From a virus, in IMG/VR virus record IMGVR_UViG_3300021077_000161, positions 1 through 57,047 of that record: DNA of 57,047 bases, one strand, 5' to 3'. Below the pieces are notes generated by a model. It ran no database searches and was not told the origin of the DNA. It saw only the letters and a program-made list of their open reading frames with translations. The position numbers and the translations under genes are program-made. Shown here piece after piece: positions 15,335 through 22,476 of this stretch (its first letter is position 1; each line of letters begins with the position of its first letter).

Positions 15335-15389
15335 TTAAAGATTGTCAATCTAAAATAACAGTTGACAAAGAACAAAAGTCTGGTAAAAT
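15335..15389 (+). promoter_or_regulatory. Promoter with palindromic boundary element
   Basis: TTAAAGATTGTCAATC at 15335-15350 contains the palindrome AGATTG-T-CAATCT. It is followed by -35 TTGACA (15362-15367) and TAAAAT (15384-15389) after 16 nt. It drives the 15414 gene (AAGGAG SD). A second element-like sequence at about 15298-15310 faces the 15271 gene. Confidence 0.65.
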
Positions 15390-15413
15390 TCTTAAACAAC
15401 CAAGGAGAAACGA

Positions 15414-16463
15414 ATGCAATATCAAATGTTCAAGAACCTAAAAAACGATGACGTAATTCAAGCTGGAGACGAGATAGTAGGAGGGTATATCAACAAATGG
15501 ACCTCTCTAGAACCTGGGGCAAACGCTATAAATTACAAGGCCTCTTTTTACGACAAAACTTCTTTTAGATTTCGTCGGAAGGTAGATTCCGCCCCCAAAT
15601 TTAAACAGCACGATACCGTTAAGATTTGCAATAAAGATTCTAAGTTTTTTGGAGTTACCGGAAGGATCGTTGGTATTCGATTTGAACCACTAGGGTTTGT
15701 GTATCGCATTAAGTATGACGTTCCACAAGATGTAGAGCAATATAAATATTCTTGGTACATTGAGTCAGAATTAGATAATATTTATTATGATCCTCGTAAC
15801 ATTAAGTTAGGGCAAAGAGTTAGAGTAAACAGTCTTGCTCCCATCTTTAAAGGCAGGGAAGGGGAAATTGCTAAAGTCGATTGTAAGGCGTTTGACTATT
15901 GTGTGTCTTTTGGGGATTCTTCAAACGGAGGACCTATTTGTTTCAATGAGAATGAACTAGATCTAATTGAGGAAACGAAATTAAACTTTAAAGTTGGGCA
16001 GAGGGTTGTCATTTCAAAACAGATATGGCTTCCTACGCAAGGTGACAGCCATTCAGGAGTAATTGAACGAACCCTAGGTAACGGAGAGCGCCTTTGGGAT
16101 TATGTTGTAAGACTTGATAACGGAATGAATGCCCCTTTTAAAGAAAACGAAATCGAACTTGAGGTTAGTTTCTTTGAAGGGCTAAGCAAAGACCTGGAAG
16201 AGGCGACAAAAAGACTGACCAAAAAAATTAACAAATTGTACTGGGAACAAACTCCGGCATACGTCCCCATTAATTTGAATCTAAACGTAAAATACGCAGA
16301 CCTACCCGTAAGTAAATACCGCTATCTTAAAATTGGGGAAAAAATTCAAAAGGGAGACGAATATAACTCTATTCTCTGCGGATGGATTCCTAGCCTTTTT
16401 GTTGGAGGAGCTGTTACTTCATATGACGACAAAAATAATGTGTATAGAAGGAAGACTGCTTAG
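15414..16463 (+). CDS. GDE-repeat protein with internal SH3-like repeats
   Basis: 349 residues. A GDE unit sits at each end: residues ~9-60 (DVIQAGDEIVGGYINKW ... FRRKV) and the C-terminal ~50 (YRYLKIGEKIQKGDEY ... YRRKT). Between them are about three SH3-like beta repeats of the type GQRVxV...GxxGxI...YxVxxD...ENELEL (around residues 62-245). A short helical linker follows. Such repeats bind peptides or nucleic acids in other proteins. A strong promoter and SD suggest early, high expression. Function unknown. Confidence 0.65.
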   Translation: MQYQMFKNLKNDDVIQAGDEIVGGYINKWTSLEPGANAINYKASFYDKTSFRFRRKVDSAPKFKQHDTVKICNKDSKFFGVTGRIVGIRFEPLGFVYRIKYDVPQDVEQYKYSWYIESELDNIYYDPRNIKLGQRVRVNSLAPIFKGREGEIAKVDCKAFDYCVSFGDSSNGGPICFNENELDLIEETKLNFKVGQRVVISKQIWLPTQGDSHSGVIERTLGNGERLWDYVVRLDNGMNAPFKENEIELEVSFFEGLSKDLEEATKRLTKKINKLYWEQTPAYVPINLNLNVKYADLPVSKYRYLKIGEKIQKGDEYNSILCGWIPSLFVGGAVTSYDDKNNVYRRKTA

Positions 16464-16469
16464 CCGTTA

Positions 16470-16886
16470 ATGAAACCCAAATCCGAAAAACGCAAGAAAA
16501 TATACCAAAAATTCGGTGGTAGATGTGCTTATTGCGGGCATCTACCACCGGAACTTACTTTAGACCACATAAAACCTGTATCTAAAGGAGGGACCTGGAG
16601 ACTAGAGAATCTTTACCCAGCGTGTTATGATTGCAACAAAGCAAAAAGCAGCTTGTCAATCGAACAATTTAGAGAAGCGATAAATTCTAATTTAATTAAG
16701 AAAAACAAACGCTTAAACAGACACTGGGAAGTCACTTTAAATAGATTTAACTGCCCAGTTTATTTTTATTTTGAGAGACCTTTTGGTACTTTTAAAGAAG
16801 ATAAGGTAAAATTAACAAAATATTGCTCGATGGGTGGGTTTGGTTGTGTAGAGCGGGATTTGTTTGATAAATGTGTACTATTTTAA
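16470..16886 (+). CDS. HNH endonuclease
   Basis: 138 residues. CAYCG (zinc pair 1), LTLDHIKPVSKGG (catalytic His), ENLYPACYDCNKAKS (second zinc pair with HNH Asn) form a complete HNH domain in the first ~70 residues. The C-terminal part is unrelated and contains aromatic residues. HNH genes of this size are often free-standing homing endonucleases that move within phage genomes. It starts 6 nt after the 15414 gene, without a clear SD. It lies next to the G+C-rich tail-fibre island. Confidence 0.85.
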   Translation: MKPKSEKRKKIYQKFGGRCAYCGHLPPELTLDHIKPVSKGGTWRLENLYPACYDCNKAKSSLSIEQFREAINSNLIKKNKRLNRHWEVTLNRFNCPVYFYFERPFGTFKEDKVKLTKYCSMGGFGCVERDLFDKCVLF

Positions 16887-16988
16887 AATAGCCTTATCTA
16901 AACAAGAATCCAGCGTGGGCGCGTGCATGCTCTCGCCGATCAATGCGACGGCGCCGTGAAGGCCGGGGTCGTGACCGAGGAAGATCAT
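16878..16988 (-). pseudogene. N-terminal remnant of a RuvC-like resolvase gene
   Basis: 36 residues: MIFLGHDPGLHGAVALIGES and onward. GHDPGLHGAVAL matches the first motif of RuvC-type Holliday-junction resolvases (DPGxxGAV). The G+C-rich reading frame stops being G+C-rich at about 16910, where it joins A+T-rich phage DNA and soon ends (TAG). It looks like the cut-off start of a gene carried in with the tail-fibre island. It overlaps the HNH gene's end by 9 nt. Confidence 0.55.
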
Positions 16989-19640
16989 GCTGAATAACTG
17001 ACAATTACTATGGAATCATTTGCGACATGGTACGAATGGTCACGTCTTGATTGACAACATATTCCAAAAACTCGACCAAATCATATTGATTGATTTCTTG
17101 CCCACTGGACGCAGTAGTAACCACGTTGTGAAGATTGAAAATCCCCCAATGCCTACCCGCTTTTATAGCATCGATCCACGCGTGTCGTGAGCCCACTGAA
17201 TTCCCGTTATAAGACAACGCGACGAGCTTTCCCGGAGACACTGGCGGGTACATCTCCCAAAATGCAGCTGTTGATGTGTACATGCCATATGTGGTTCGAC
17301 CGTATAGCCCCGCTGACAAAACAGAGGCCACAGTCGGTCCATCGAATCTACCTTCAGGATAAGCACAGTGTCGAGTGTCCCATCCGCGTGCTGCATGAAA
17401 CGCAACGGACCGAGCCAGCATGGCATCACGGTCAGTAGGAGACATAGCCACCCATCCTGACACATGAGCAGCGTACTCGCCATGAATCGCGGCGTCCCAT
17501 CCATTGGCCACCATTTCATTGACGTGCGCGGTGGTCACAAAACCATCGGTATCGATCACGTCGTTAATCAGAAACGCAGTGGCCGCGATGTTTCGCGACG
17601 CGAAGATAGGGAAGGCTCGCGAATATACGTTTGACAATCCGTCGTCAAGGCAGAACGTGACAACGCCGTTTGGAAATTCTTGCTTTGTATCCCTGGCAAT
17701 CCCGACAAAACCCACCCTTACTTGAGCCTGTGCTACTGGGTTTCCTGAAATCCAAGCGTCGTTCAGGCGGAATCGAATGGCTTTGATCGACGTCCAATCA
17801 ATTGTACCGAAAGCAGCATCATATGTGTTCCGATACAGTGACAGCAAAATCCACGTTCCGTCTGGACCGATCCATCTCTGCGTGGACACATCGTTGGTGT
17901 TTCCGATAGACCAAGACACTCCATTGGTATACGCGGAAGCGTTGGTATCTGATCCGGCATAGACGGTGGCCCACGCAAAGGGCACGGTTCCGTTATTTTT
18001 CAAAGCTGTGGTGTCCGTCACCTTGACAGCTATCACCAGGTGAGAGTTAGAGAGATCCCACGGTTTCCCGGTGTAGGCGGGAGAGTTGATGTACGGAGCA
18101 CCTCCCGTTCCGCTCGAAGTGATTACCGCGCAGTCAGTTCCAGAACCGTAGTGATCGGGATCGTTGAGCGCAATACTAGCTGCCCCTGTGATGCCGCCCG
18201 TGGACCACGTGGATACGGCGGCAGAAGTTGAGCTGAAGCCGCGTTCGATGGGCAACGGCGTCAACACACGCGCTCGGCGGGCCGTAAAATCTGACGTCTG
18301 AAACCTGCGCATCCCCGGAGAGCTAGCAATTCCGTCGATTATCGCTTCCTTAATTGTCGCCCCGCCTGAAGCAATCGCTTGGGCGTTGGTTTTCGTCGCG
18401 TCGTCTAGGTAGCGTCTGTCTGCGCTGTCTGTGATGTCGGAAGTAGTTGCGTCTGCCCCTCCGGTGACGAGTCCTTTTGCGTCGTAGGTGACCTTGGTCT
18501 TGGTGGCCCCGGTGATCGCTGAGTTGGCCGCGACGCCTCCAAGCTGGGAAAGGGTCGGAGCGGACGGGTAAATCATCTGGAGCCAAGACCCGATCTGCGT
18601 TGGGTCGGCGCCAACAATGGTCCATATCGTGCCCGAGTCAGAGCGCGAGCAGAAATCTCCCTTCTGTCCCGTCAATCCGAGCATCGCCACCTGACTTGAG
18701 ACTGATCCAAGATAGTCTTGGATCGCGATGTCTGGCACTTGCGAAGCGGTTAACTTCCCATCGCTCCCAAGAGTAGCAGCTCCGTTTGGAGCCCCAAGCG
18801 CAGCGCTGGCCACTACCCCACCGTGCGCTGCAGTAGTTAGTCCAGCGTGCGTGTCTAGGTGGCCCTGGACGACAGACGCAGCGCCAGCCGCATCGAAATC
18901 AGTAGCCGCGTGAGTTGCAGCCGTACCGAGTGTAGCGATGGCAGCAGCAGCGGCAGCGACCGGGGCGTCTCCTGTCGCCACGGTGCTCGACGTTGTACCT
19001 GTGGGAAGTTGTGCGACAGGAACCTTAATGTCTGTTCCAAGCGAGGCTACGCCACTAGCCGCGCCCTTCTGCGCTGATGGGATGGCAGCGTTGGCCGTGG
19101 ACTGCGCGGACGAAGCAGCTGACGCCGCCGAGCTAGCAGCGTCCCGCGCCGTTTGGTCAATGGCTGCGGAATACGCAAGATCGTTCCATGTCGTGGACCC
19201 GTCTCCTACCTTCCTTTTTTTCGTGTCTGTCTCGTAGCCTTCTTCACCGGCCAGAAGTACCAAGTTTGCTGCTGTCCACTGCGCGGCCGTGCCGCGAGAC
19301 AATCGAATATGTACGGTTTCAATCGACATTAGAGAGATCCTCCATCAAGGGTGTTGGCTTCGCTGTAGTCCGTTCCAGGTCCACCACCATCAAACACGTC
19401 CGCGCTCACGTAATCGATTCCGGGGCCACCTCCATCCAGGATGCGGCTAAGCCCTTCACTTCCCGCGTCCATGAACGCCATTTTCCCGCCTGCAACCCTG
19501 GTCAATACTTGTCCAGGCGTCGACACCCTTGACCCCGACATGACAACGGTCTCCATGGGAGTAGCCAGCGCCGTCGCAAGCCCGTCTCCTCTAGGCCCCT
19601 GGTTAATTACCACTGTTTTTATTAGAGCTGCCTCTACTTT
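16908..19640. other. G+C-rich recombination island 1 (tail-fibre module)
   Basis: By eye this stretch is much richer in G and C than the DNA on either side, with many GCG, GCC and CGC codons. It contains the RuvC remnant, the whole deacetylase tail fibre and the C-terminal part of the 19329 gene. Both borders fall inside reading frames, which suggests exchange by recombination with a high-G+C phage. The exact ends are approximate. Confidence 0.65.
17008..19329 (-). CDS. Tail fibre with C-terminal polysaccharide deacetylase (NodB) domain
   Basis: 773 residues. The N-terminal ~50 (IRLSRGTAAQWTAANLVLLAG to KVGDGSTTWNDL) resemble the virion-attachment domain of Mtd-type and other tail fibres. 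An Ala/Ser-rich coiled shaft follows, then a beta domain. From about residue 550 there is a NodB-type deacetylase: VVTFCLDDG (metal Asp), AIHGEYAAH and CAYPEGRFD. The enzyme would remove acetyl groups from a surface polysaccharide receptor. The HxxxH motif is not classical (HGEYAAH), so activity needs testing. It is G+C-rich, unlike its neighbours. Confidence 0.8.
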   Translation of the reverse strand: MSIETVHIRLSRGTAAQWTAANLVLLAGEEGYETDTKKRKVGDGSTTWNDLAYSAAIDQTARDAASSAASAASSAQSTANAAIPSAQKGAASGVASLGTDIKVPVAQLPTGTTSSTVATGDAPVAAAAAAIATLGTAATHAATDFDAAGAASVVQGHLDTHAGLTTAAHGGVVASAALGAPNGAATLGSDGKLTASQVPDIAIQDYLGSVSSQVAMLGLTGQKGDFCSRSDSGTIWTIVGADPTQIGSWLQMIYPSAPTLSQLGGVAANSAITGATKTKVTYDAKGLVTGGADATTSDITDSADRRYLDDATKTNAQAIASGGATIKEAIIDGIASSPGMRRFQTSDFTARRARVLTPLPIERGFSSTSAAVSTWSTGGITGAASIALNDPDHYGSGTDCAVITSSGTGGAPYINSPAYTGKPWDLSNSHLVIAVKVTDTTALKNNGTVPFAWATVYAGSDTNASAYTNGVSWSIGNTNDVSTQRWIGPDGTWILLSLYRNTYDAAFGTIDWTSIKAIRFRLNDAWISGNPVAQAQVRVGFVGIARDTKQEFPNGVVTFCLDDGLSNVYSRAFPIFASRNIAATAFLINDVIDTDGFVTTAHVNEMVANGWDAAIHGEYAAHVSGWVAMSPTDRDAMLARSVAFHAARGWDTRHCAYPEGRFDGPTVASVLSAGLYGRTTYGMYTSTAAFWEMYPPVSPGKLVALSYNGNSVGSRHAWIDAIKAGRHWGIFNLHNVVTTASSGQEINQYDLVEFLEYVVNQDVTIRTMSQMIP

Positions 19641-19694
19641 TACATTAATTGTGTCAGGAGGCTGTATTGCCACATTAAATTCTTTTACGTCCAA
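19329..19694 (-). CDS. Chimeric tail-fibre-associated protein
   Basis: 121 residues. The N-terminal part (EFNVAIQPPDTINVKVEAAL) is A+T-rich and the remainder (GPRGDGLATALATPME and onward) is G+C-rich, so the recombination border lies in this gene near 19600. The C-terminus has two or three copies of DGGGPGTDY-type repeats. It overlaps the 19685 gene by 10 nt and ends at the start of the deacetylase fibre. It is probably a connector or small fibre protein. No exact family is recognised. Confidence 0.6.
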   Translation of the reverse strand: MDVKEFNVAIQPPDTINVKVEAALIKTVVINQGPRGDGLATALATPMETVVMSGSRVSTPGQVLTRVAGGKMAFMDAGSEGLSRILDGGGPGIDYVSADVFDGGGPGTDYSEANTLDGGSL

Positions 19695-20050
19695 TGCGTT
19701 ACTCCTGCTTCTACAATTACGTCACCTTTAATGATCTTATAAACCTTAGATTTATCTGAATTACCAATAAGAACATCCCAAGTAGGCAAAGGAGGTTTGG
19801 GAGGCAAGGCAGTAGATGTAGGTTTTAGTAAAGCAGTTTGTTCTAAAGGAATAAATATTTTTAATTGACCAGCAGCAGCGTCTATGATTGTGATTACTGG
19901 AGTGGCCAATACTGTAGCTCCATCGGCTGTTTTTATTTGACTTTCCCCAGTATAATCGAGAAGATTAAATGGGGTTCCGTCCGCTTGCGTTATAGTTATA
20001 GTAGCTTCCCACGTTGCATTATTTTGTATAGTAGGAGAATACGAAGCCAT
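19685..20050 (-). CDS. BppU-N-like virion protein
   Basis: 121 residues, beta-rich. The pattern NATWEATITITQADGTPFNL, DYTGESQIKTADGATVLATP, then AAAGQLKIFIPLEQTA resembles the N-terminal domain of phage baseplate upper proteins (BppU-N type) and related neck-appendage proteins. It probably attaches the fibre to the tail. The boundary element (AACAATCTTTAAAAT) directly precedes the ATG, with no SD, on the minus strand. First gene of the fibre unit 20050-16878. Confidence 0.6.
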   Translation of the reverse strand: MASYSPTIQNNATWEATITITQADGTPFNLLDYTGESQIKTADGATVLATPVITIIDAAAGQLKIFIPLEQTALLKPTSTALPPKPPLPTWDVLIGNSDKSKVYKIIKGDVIVEAGVTHWT

Positions 20051-20055
20051 ATTTT

Positions 20056-20094
20056 AAAGATTGTTATTGACAAAAGAAAAATAAATGTTAATGT
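20056..20094 (+). promoter_or_regulatory. Divergent promoter with AAAGATTGTTATTGAC element
   Basis: The element spans 20056-20071, with -35 TTGACA 20067-20072 and a weak -10 (TAATGT, 20089-20094) after 16 nt. The ATG at 20100 lies only 5 nt past the -10, suggesting a leaderless mRNA. On the other strand the same element is 5 nt from the ATG of the 20050 gene. Confidence 0.6.
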
Positions 20095-20099
20095 AAAGC

Positions 20100-20381
20100 A
20101 TGTCCGATACAAATCTATATAAATGTCACACCTATGATGGAGGCGGTACCTTAAACTTTGTCGACGTGTGTCAAACTGTATTTACATCTCCAAATGCATT
20201 AGAGATGATGAGCTGGGCCATTTTACGCAATGAGTTTGGCCCTAAGACGGCTCAAAAATTTACGGAAAAGTTTGCCGAGTATTTGACTTCTAGATCAACT
20301 CCTGAATTTATCTTAACCTCTGGATTGATTGCTTTTATTATTAATAGATTGGAAAGAAATGAATACAGCTCAAAAGCTTAA
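20100..20381 (+). CDS. Hypothetical protein
   Basis: 93 residues, soluble. The N-terminal part has TYDGGGTLNFVDVCQTVFTS; the rest is helical (AILRNEFGPKTAQKFTEKFAEYL). No SD precedes the ATG, which is just behind the promoter's -10. No family is recognised. It overlaps the next frame (20359), so the two could be co-expressed. Confidence 0.55.
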   Translation: MSDTNLYKCHTYDGGGTLNFVDVCQTVFTSPNALEMMSWAILRNEFGPKTAQKFTEKFAEYLTSRSTPEFILTSGLIAFIINRLERNEYSSKA

Positions 20382-20712
20382 CGCAATGGCTAAAAAGACA
20401 ACAGAAGACACTAATTCTAAAACCAAAAGTATATTAAATACTGGACTTCCGAAATCTTGACACAATGCAAAAAAAGAAGCTAAAGACGGAAAATTTAATA
20501 CAAAAATCTTTTTAAGGCAAGATCTACAATCGTTTTGGCTTACTCCCATTTATATCAGTAACGAAGCGGCTCAAAAAGCTGTTTTGAAAATAAAAGAAAA
20601 TCTTGAGAATGATGGGTTCGTTTTTGTTGAAATTAAAGACGGTTTTATGATTCCTTGTATTTTTGAATATATGGCAAGATTTAATATGGCAAGATTTAAA
20701 ATCTCTTGGTAA
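20359..20712 (+). pseudogene. Gene with in-frame TGA stop
   Basis: From ATG 20359 the frame reads MNTAQKLNAMAKKTTED and on to an in-frame TGA at 20458-20460. It then stays open to TAA at 20710-20712, 118 codons in all. The part after TGA (KKEAKDGKFNTKIFLRQDLQ, then FVFVEIKDGFMIPCIFEYM) reads like a normal folded protein. A point mutation from TGG or CGA is simplest. UGA readthrough or a sequencing error are alternatives. Near the end a 15-bp in-frame tandem duplication (ATATGGCAAGATTTA twice) gives MARFNMARF. Function unknown. Confidence 0.5.
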
Positions 20713-20714
20713 AC

Positions 20715-21512
20715 ATGACTGATTTAGAACTTTTTACCCCACCTAAAGATATAACCGTTTTAAACTTACCGTTCCCTAAGGGCAGGCTAATCGCTATAGG
20801 AGACGTTCATGGTTGCTTAGAGGAACTTAACTCACTTTTAGCAAATCTTCAAATAACAAATAATGATACTGTTGTTTTTTTGGGTGATTTAGTAGATCGA
20901 GGGCCAGACCCTGAAGGCGTAGTCCAAAAGATCCTACACCTTGCTAACTATTATAGTTTTTATAACGTATTGGGTAACCATGATGAAAAGCTTCTAAGAT
21001 ACCATTATCATTCACTAAAAAAGCATGTTGACCCAAATTACAAAATTCCTATGAGAGTTAACTCAACTTATAGCCAAATGAGTCAAACAAGTTTAGAGTT
21101 TTTAGCAAAATGCCCTCATGCAATCTTTTTTGATAATAAAGGAACTGAAGAGCTGTATCCAGTAGTTTGCGTTCATGCGGGGCTTGCACCTTCTTTATTT
21201 AAACAAGATCCAAAAGCGTTTATACGTAACAGGTATTTTACTAAAAACGTAAAAGACAACAAGTTAACTCCTGTAAAGTCAATTGAAATTAACGGGGTGT
21301 GGCATGTTCCTGAAAACTCTTACCCATGGAGTCATTTTTGGGATGGTCGCTACACGGTCGTATATGGTCATGCAGTTTATCCTCAACCAGAAATAGTCAA
21401 TAATACAATAGGGTGTGATGGAGGATGCTGTTTTGGAGGCGTATTAAGGGCTTGGGTTAAACCTAGCGGATTAAATTCTTTTTTTGTTGAAATCAAATCA
21501 AATTTAAGGTAA
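20715..21512 (+). CDS. PP1/PP2A-like Ser/Thr protein phosphatase (metallophosphatase)
   Basis: 265 residues. All signature blocks are present: GDVHG (about 29-33), GDLVDRGPD (about 57-65), VLGNHDEKLLR (about 84-94), CVHAGL and VYGHAVYPQ. This is the calcineurin-like fold with a binuclear metal site, closest in pattern to the lambda phosphatase and PrpA/B group, which dephosphorylate proteins. It might counter host kinase signalling. I start at ATG 20715; TTG 20706 is also in frame. No strong SD is seen. Confidence 0.88.
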   Translation: MTDLELFTPPKDITVLNLPFPKGRLIAIGDVHGCLEELNSLLANLQITNNDTVVFLGDLVDRGPDPEGVVQKILHLANYYSFYNVLGNHDEKLLRYHYHSLKKHVDPNYKIPMRVNSTYSQMSQTSLEFLAKCPHAIFFDNKGTEELYPVVCVHAGLAPSLFKQDPKAFIRNRYFTKNVKDNKLTPVKSIEINGVWHVPENSYPWSHFWDGRYTVVYGHAVYPQPEIVNNTIGCDGGCCFGGVLRAWVKPSGLNSFFVEIKSNLR

Positions 21513-21521
21513 GGTGTAAGT

Positions 21522-21795
21522 ATGAATAGAAAACAACTAATATATGTGACTTCGGGTATAAACCTGTTTGGTATGCTAACCGTTCTTTTCCTACCAGGTA
21601 TCCTACTATCAGAAAAGTGGGCAATCGTAGCGGTACAGTTTTTTATGCGTTGCGTTTGATGGAATTTTACAAAGAAACCAAACCATAGAAGATCAAGAAA
21701 ACGAAATTAAAAAGCTAAGCAAAGCCCTGGAGGTTTCTACGTGGACGATTTGCGCTCTAAGGCAAACCTCAGCTTTTAAACGCAAAAGATGTTGA
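21522..21795 (+). pseudogene. Small membrane/coiled-coil protein gene with a frameshift in a T run
   Basis: ATG 21522, with an AAGGTG SD, opens a 45-residue frame with two hydrophobic segments (LIYVTSGINLFGMLTVLFLP; KWAIVAVQFF) that stops at TGA 21657. Reading one fewer T in the TTTTTT run just before ATGCGT continues as QFLCVAFDGILQRNQTIEDQ, then a coil ENEIKKLSKALEV, to TGA 21793-21795. The intact protein would be about 90 residues with one or two membrane segments and a coil, like some phage spanin or holin partners. The change could be a sequencing error or slippage. Confidence 0.5.
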
Positions 21796-21827
21796 GTTTG
21801 GAGAAGAACTTCTTAAAAAGGTCAACC

Positions 21828-22073
21828 ATGAATAATTTGAAACATACCTATGGTAAAAATAGACACCCACCACTTCCAATCATAAAGGGTCATTTTGTTA
21901 GGCCCACTGCCCCAGCTGAATTAAAACCGTCTTTGTGGGAATCAGAAATGTGTCTACACCCAGAACATAAATTTCCAAGCATGATGTATGTTCCTCCAGG
22001 CAAGACTTACGAACATGTCTGCCCTGGATGTGGAACTAAATTTTATTGCAAAGGCAGCTCTATTGTTTGTTGA
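21828..22073 (+). CDS. Small zinc-ribbon-like phage protein
   Basis: 81 residues from ATG 21828, chosen because AAAAAGG lies 5 nt upstream; an in-frame ATG at 21789 lacks an SD. The C-terminal half has CLHPEHKFPSMMYVPPGKTY, then EHVCPGCGTKFYC: Cys/His at four positions suit a zinc-binding site. Small proteins with the VPPGKTYEHVCPGCG block occur in several phages. No activity is known. Confidence 0.6.
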   Translation: MNNLKHTYGKNRHPPLPIIKGHFVRPTAPAELKPSLWESEMCLHPEHKFPSMMYVPPGKTYEHVCPGCGTKFYCKGSSIVC

Positions 22074-22083
22074 GGCAAAAGCA

Positions 22084-22287
22084 ATGAAAGTTAAAGATCT
22101 AAAAGAAATTCTTTCTACATGCGATGATAACGCGGAAATTGTTGTTTATTCTGACTCAAACAGTCGAGACAATGAAGTCACTGGTTATAGAAAAATCCCG
22201 TTAGGATCTTGCTACTTTGGTGGTTCAGAACCAGATTCTCCATTAGATGAAGACTGTTTGATCTTAGAAATTTTTGTAGAGGCATAA
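22084..22287 (+). CDS. Small acidic phage protein
   Basis: 67 residues, starting at ATG 22084 with GAGG 9 nt upstream. MKVKDLKEILSTCDDNAEIV resembles the widespread small phage and bacterial proteins of the 'MKVKDLIEKLKxLPPDAEVVV' type, which carry no assigned function. The rest is a compact beta region. A longer frame beginning at 21988 overlaps the zinc-ribbon gene and is less likely. Confidence 0.65.
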   Translation: MKVKDLKEILSTCDDNAEIVVYSDSNSRDNEVTGYRKIPLGSCYFGGSEPDSPLDEDCLILEIFVEA

Positions 22288-22476
22288 ATGTTTCCTATTC
22301 GTTCTTTTAACAAAAAATTAGCCTCAAAACTAAGACGAGACATTTACTTATACGGAGTCTGTTTTGTAGAAATTATAACAATTAACGAAAAGCTTAACTT
22401 AAGACAGGTTACGTACAAACATCCGTCAAAAATGATCTATGACTTAGAAACGCGTCAATTCAAAGCCATAGAATAA
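22288..22476 (+). CDS. Small hypothetical protein
   Basis: 62 residues starting directly after the previous TAA (TAAATG overlap). RRDIYLYGVCFVEIITINEK then LNLRQVTYKHPSKMIYDLET shows a faint likeness to the portal-protein segment 'ELRxIDPxKI', but it is too short to be a portal. Its end overlaps the large convergent baseplate gene by 22 nt. No SD is seen; coupling to the upstream gene is likely. Confidence 0.5.
   Translation: MFPIRSFNKKLASKLRRDIYLYGVCFVEIITINEKLNLRQVTYKHPSKMIYDLETRQFKAIE

Noticed and set aside
17187-19731. Plus-strand ORFs across the tail-fibre island
   Set aside because: They are shadows of the G+C-rich minus-strand gene, without SD sequences or domain patterns.
20458-20460. 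Reassigned UGA codon in this phage
   Set aside because: Several clear genes end at TGA, including overlapping ATGA junctions, so a genome-wide code change is unlikely.
22288-22476. Fragment of a second portal gene
   Set aside because: The likeness to portal segments is only a few residues and the ORF starts and ends normally, so I keep it as hypothetical.
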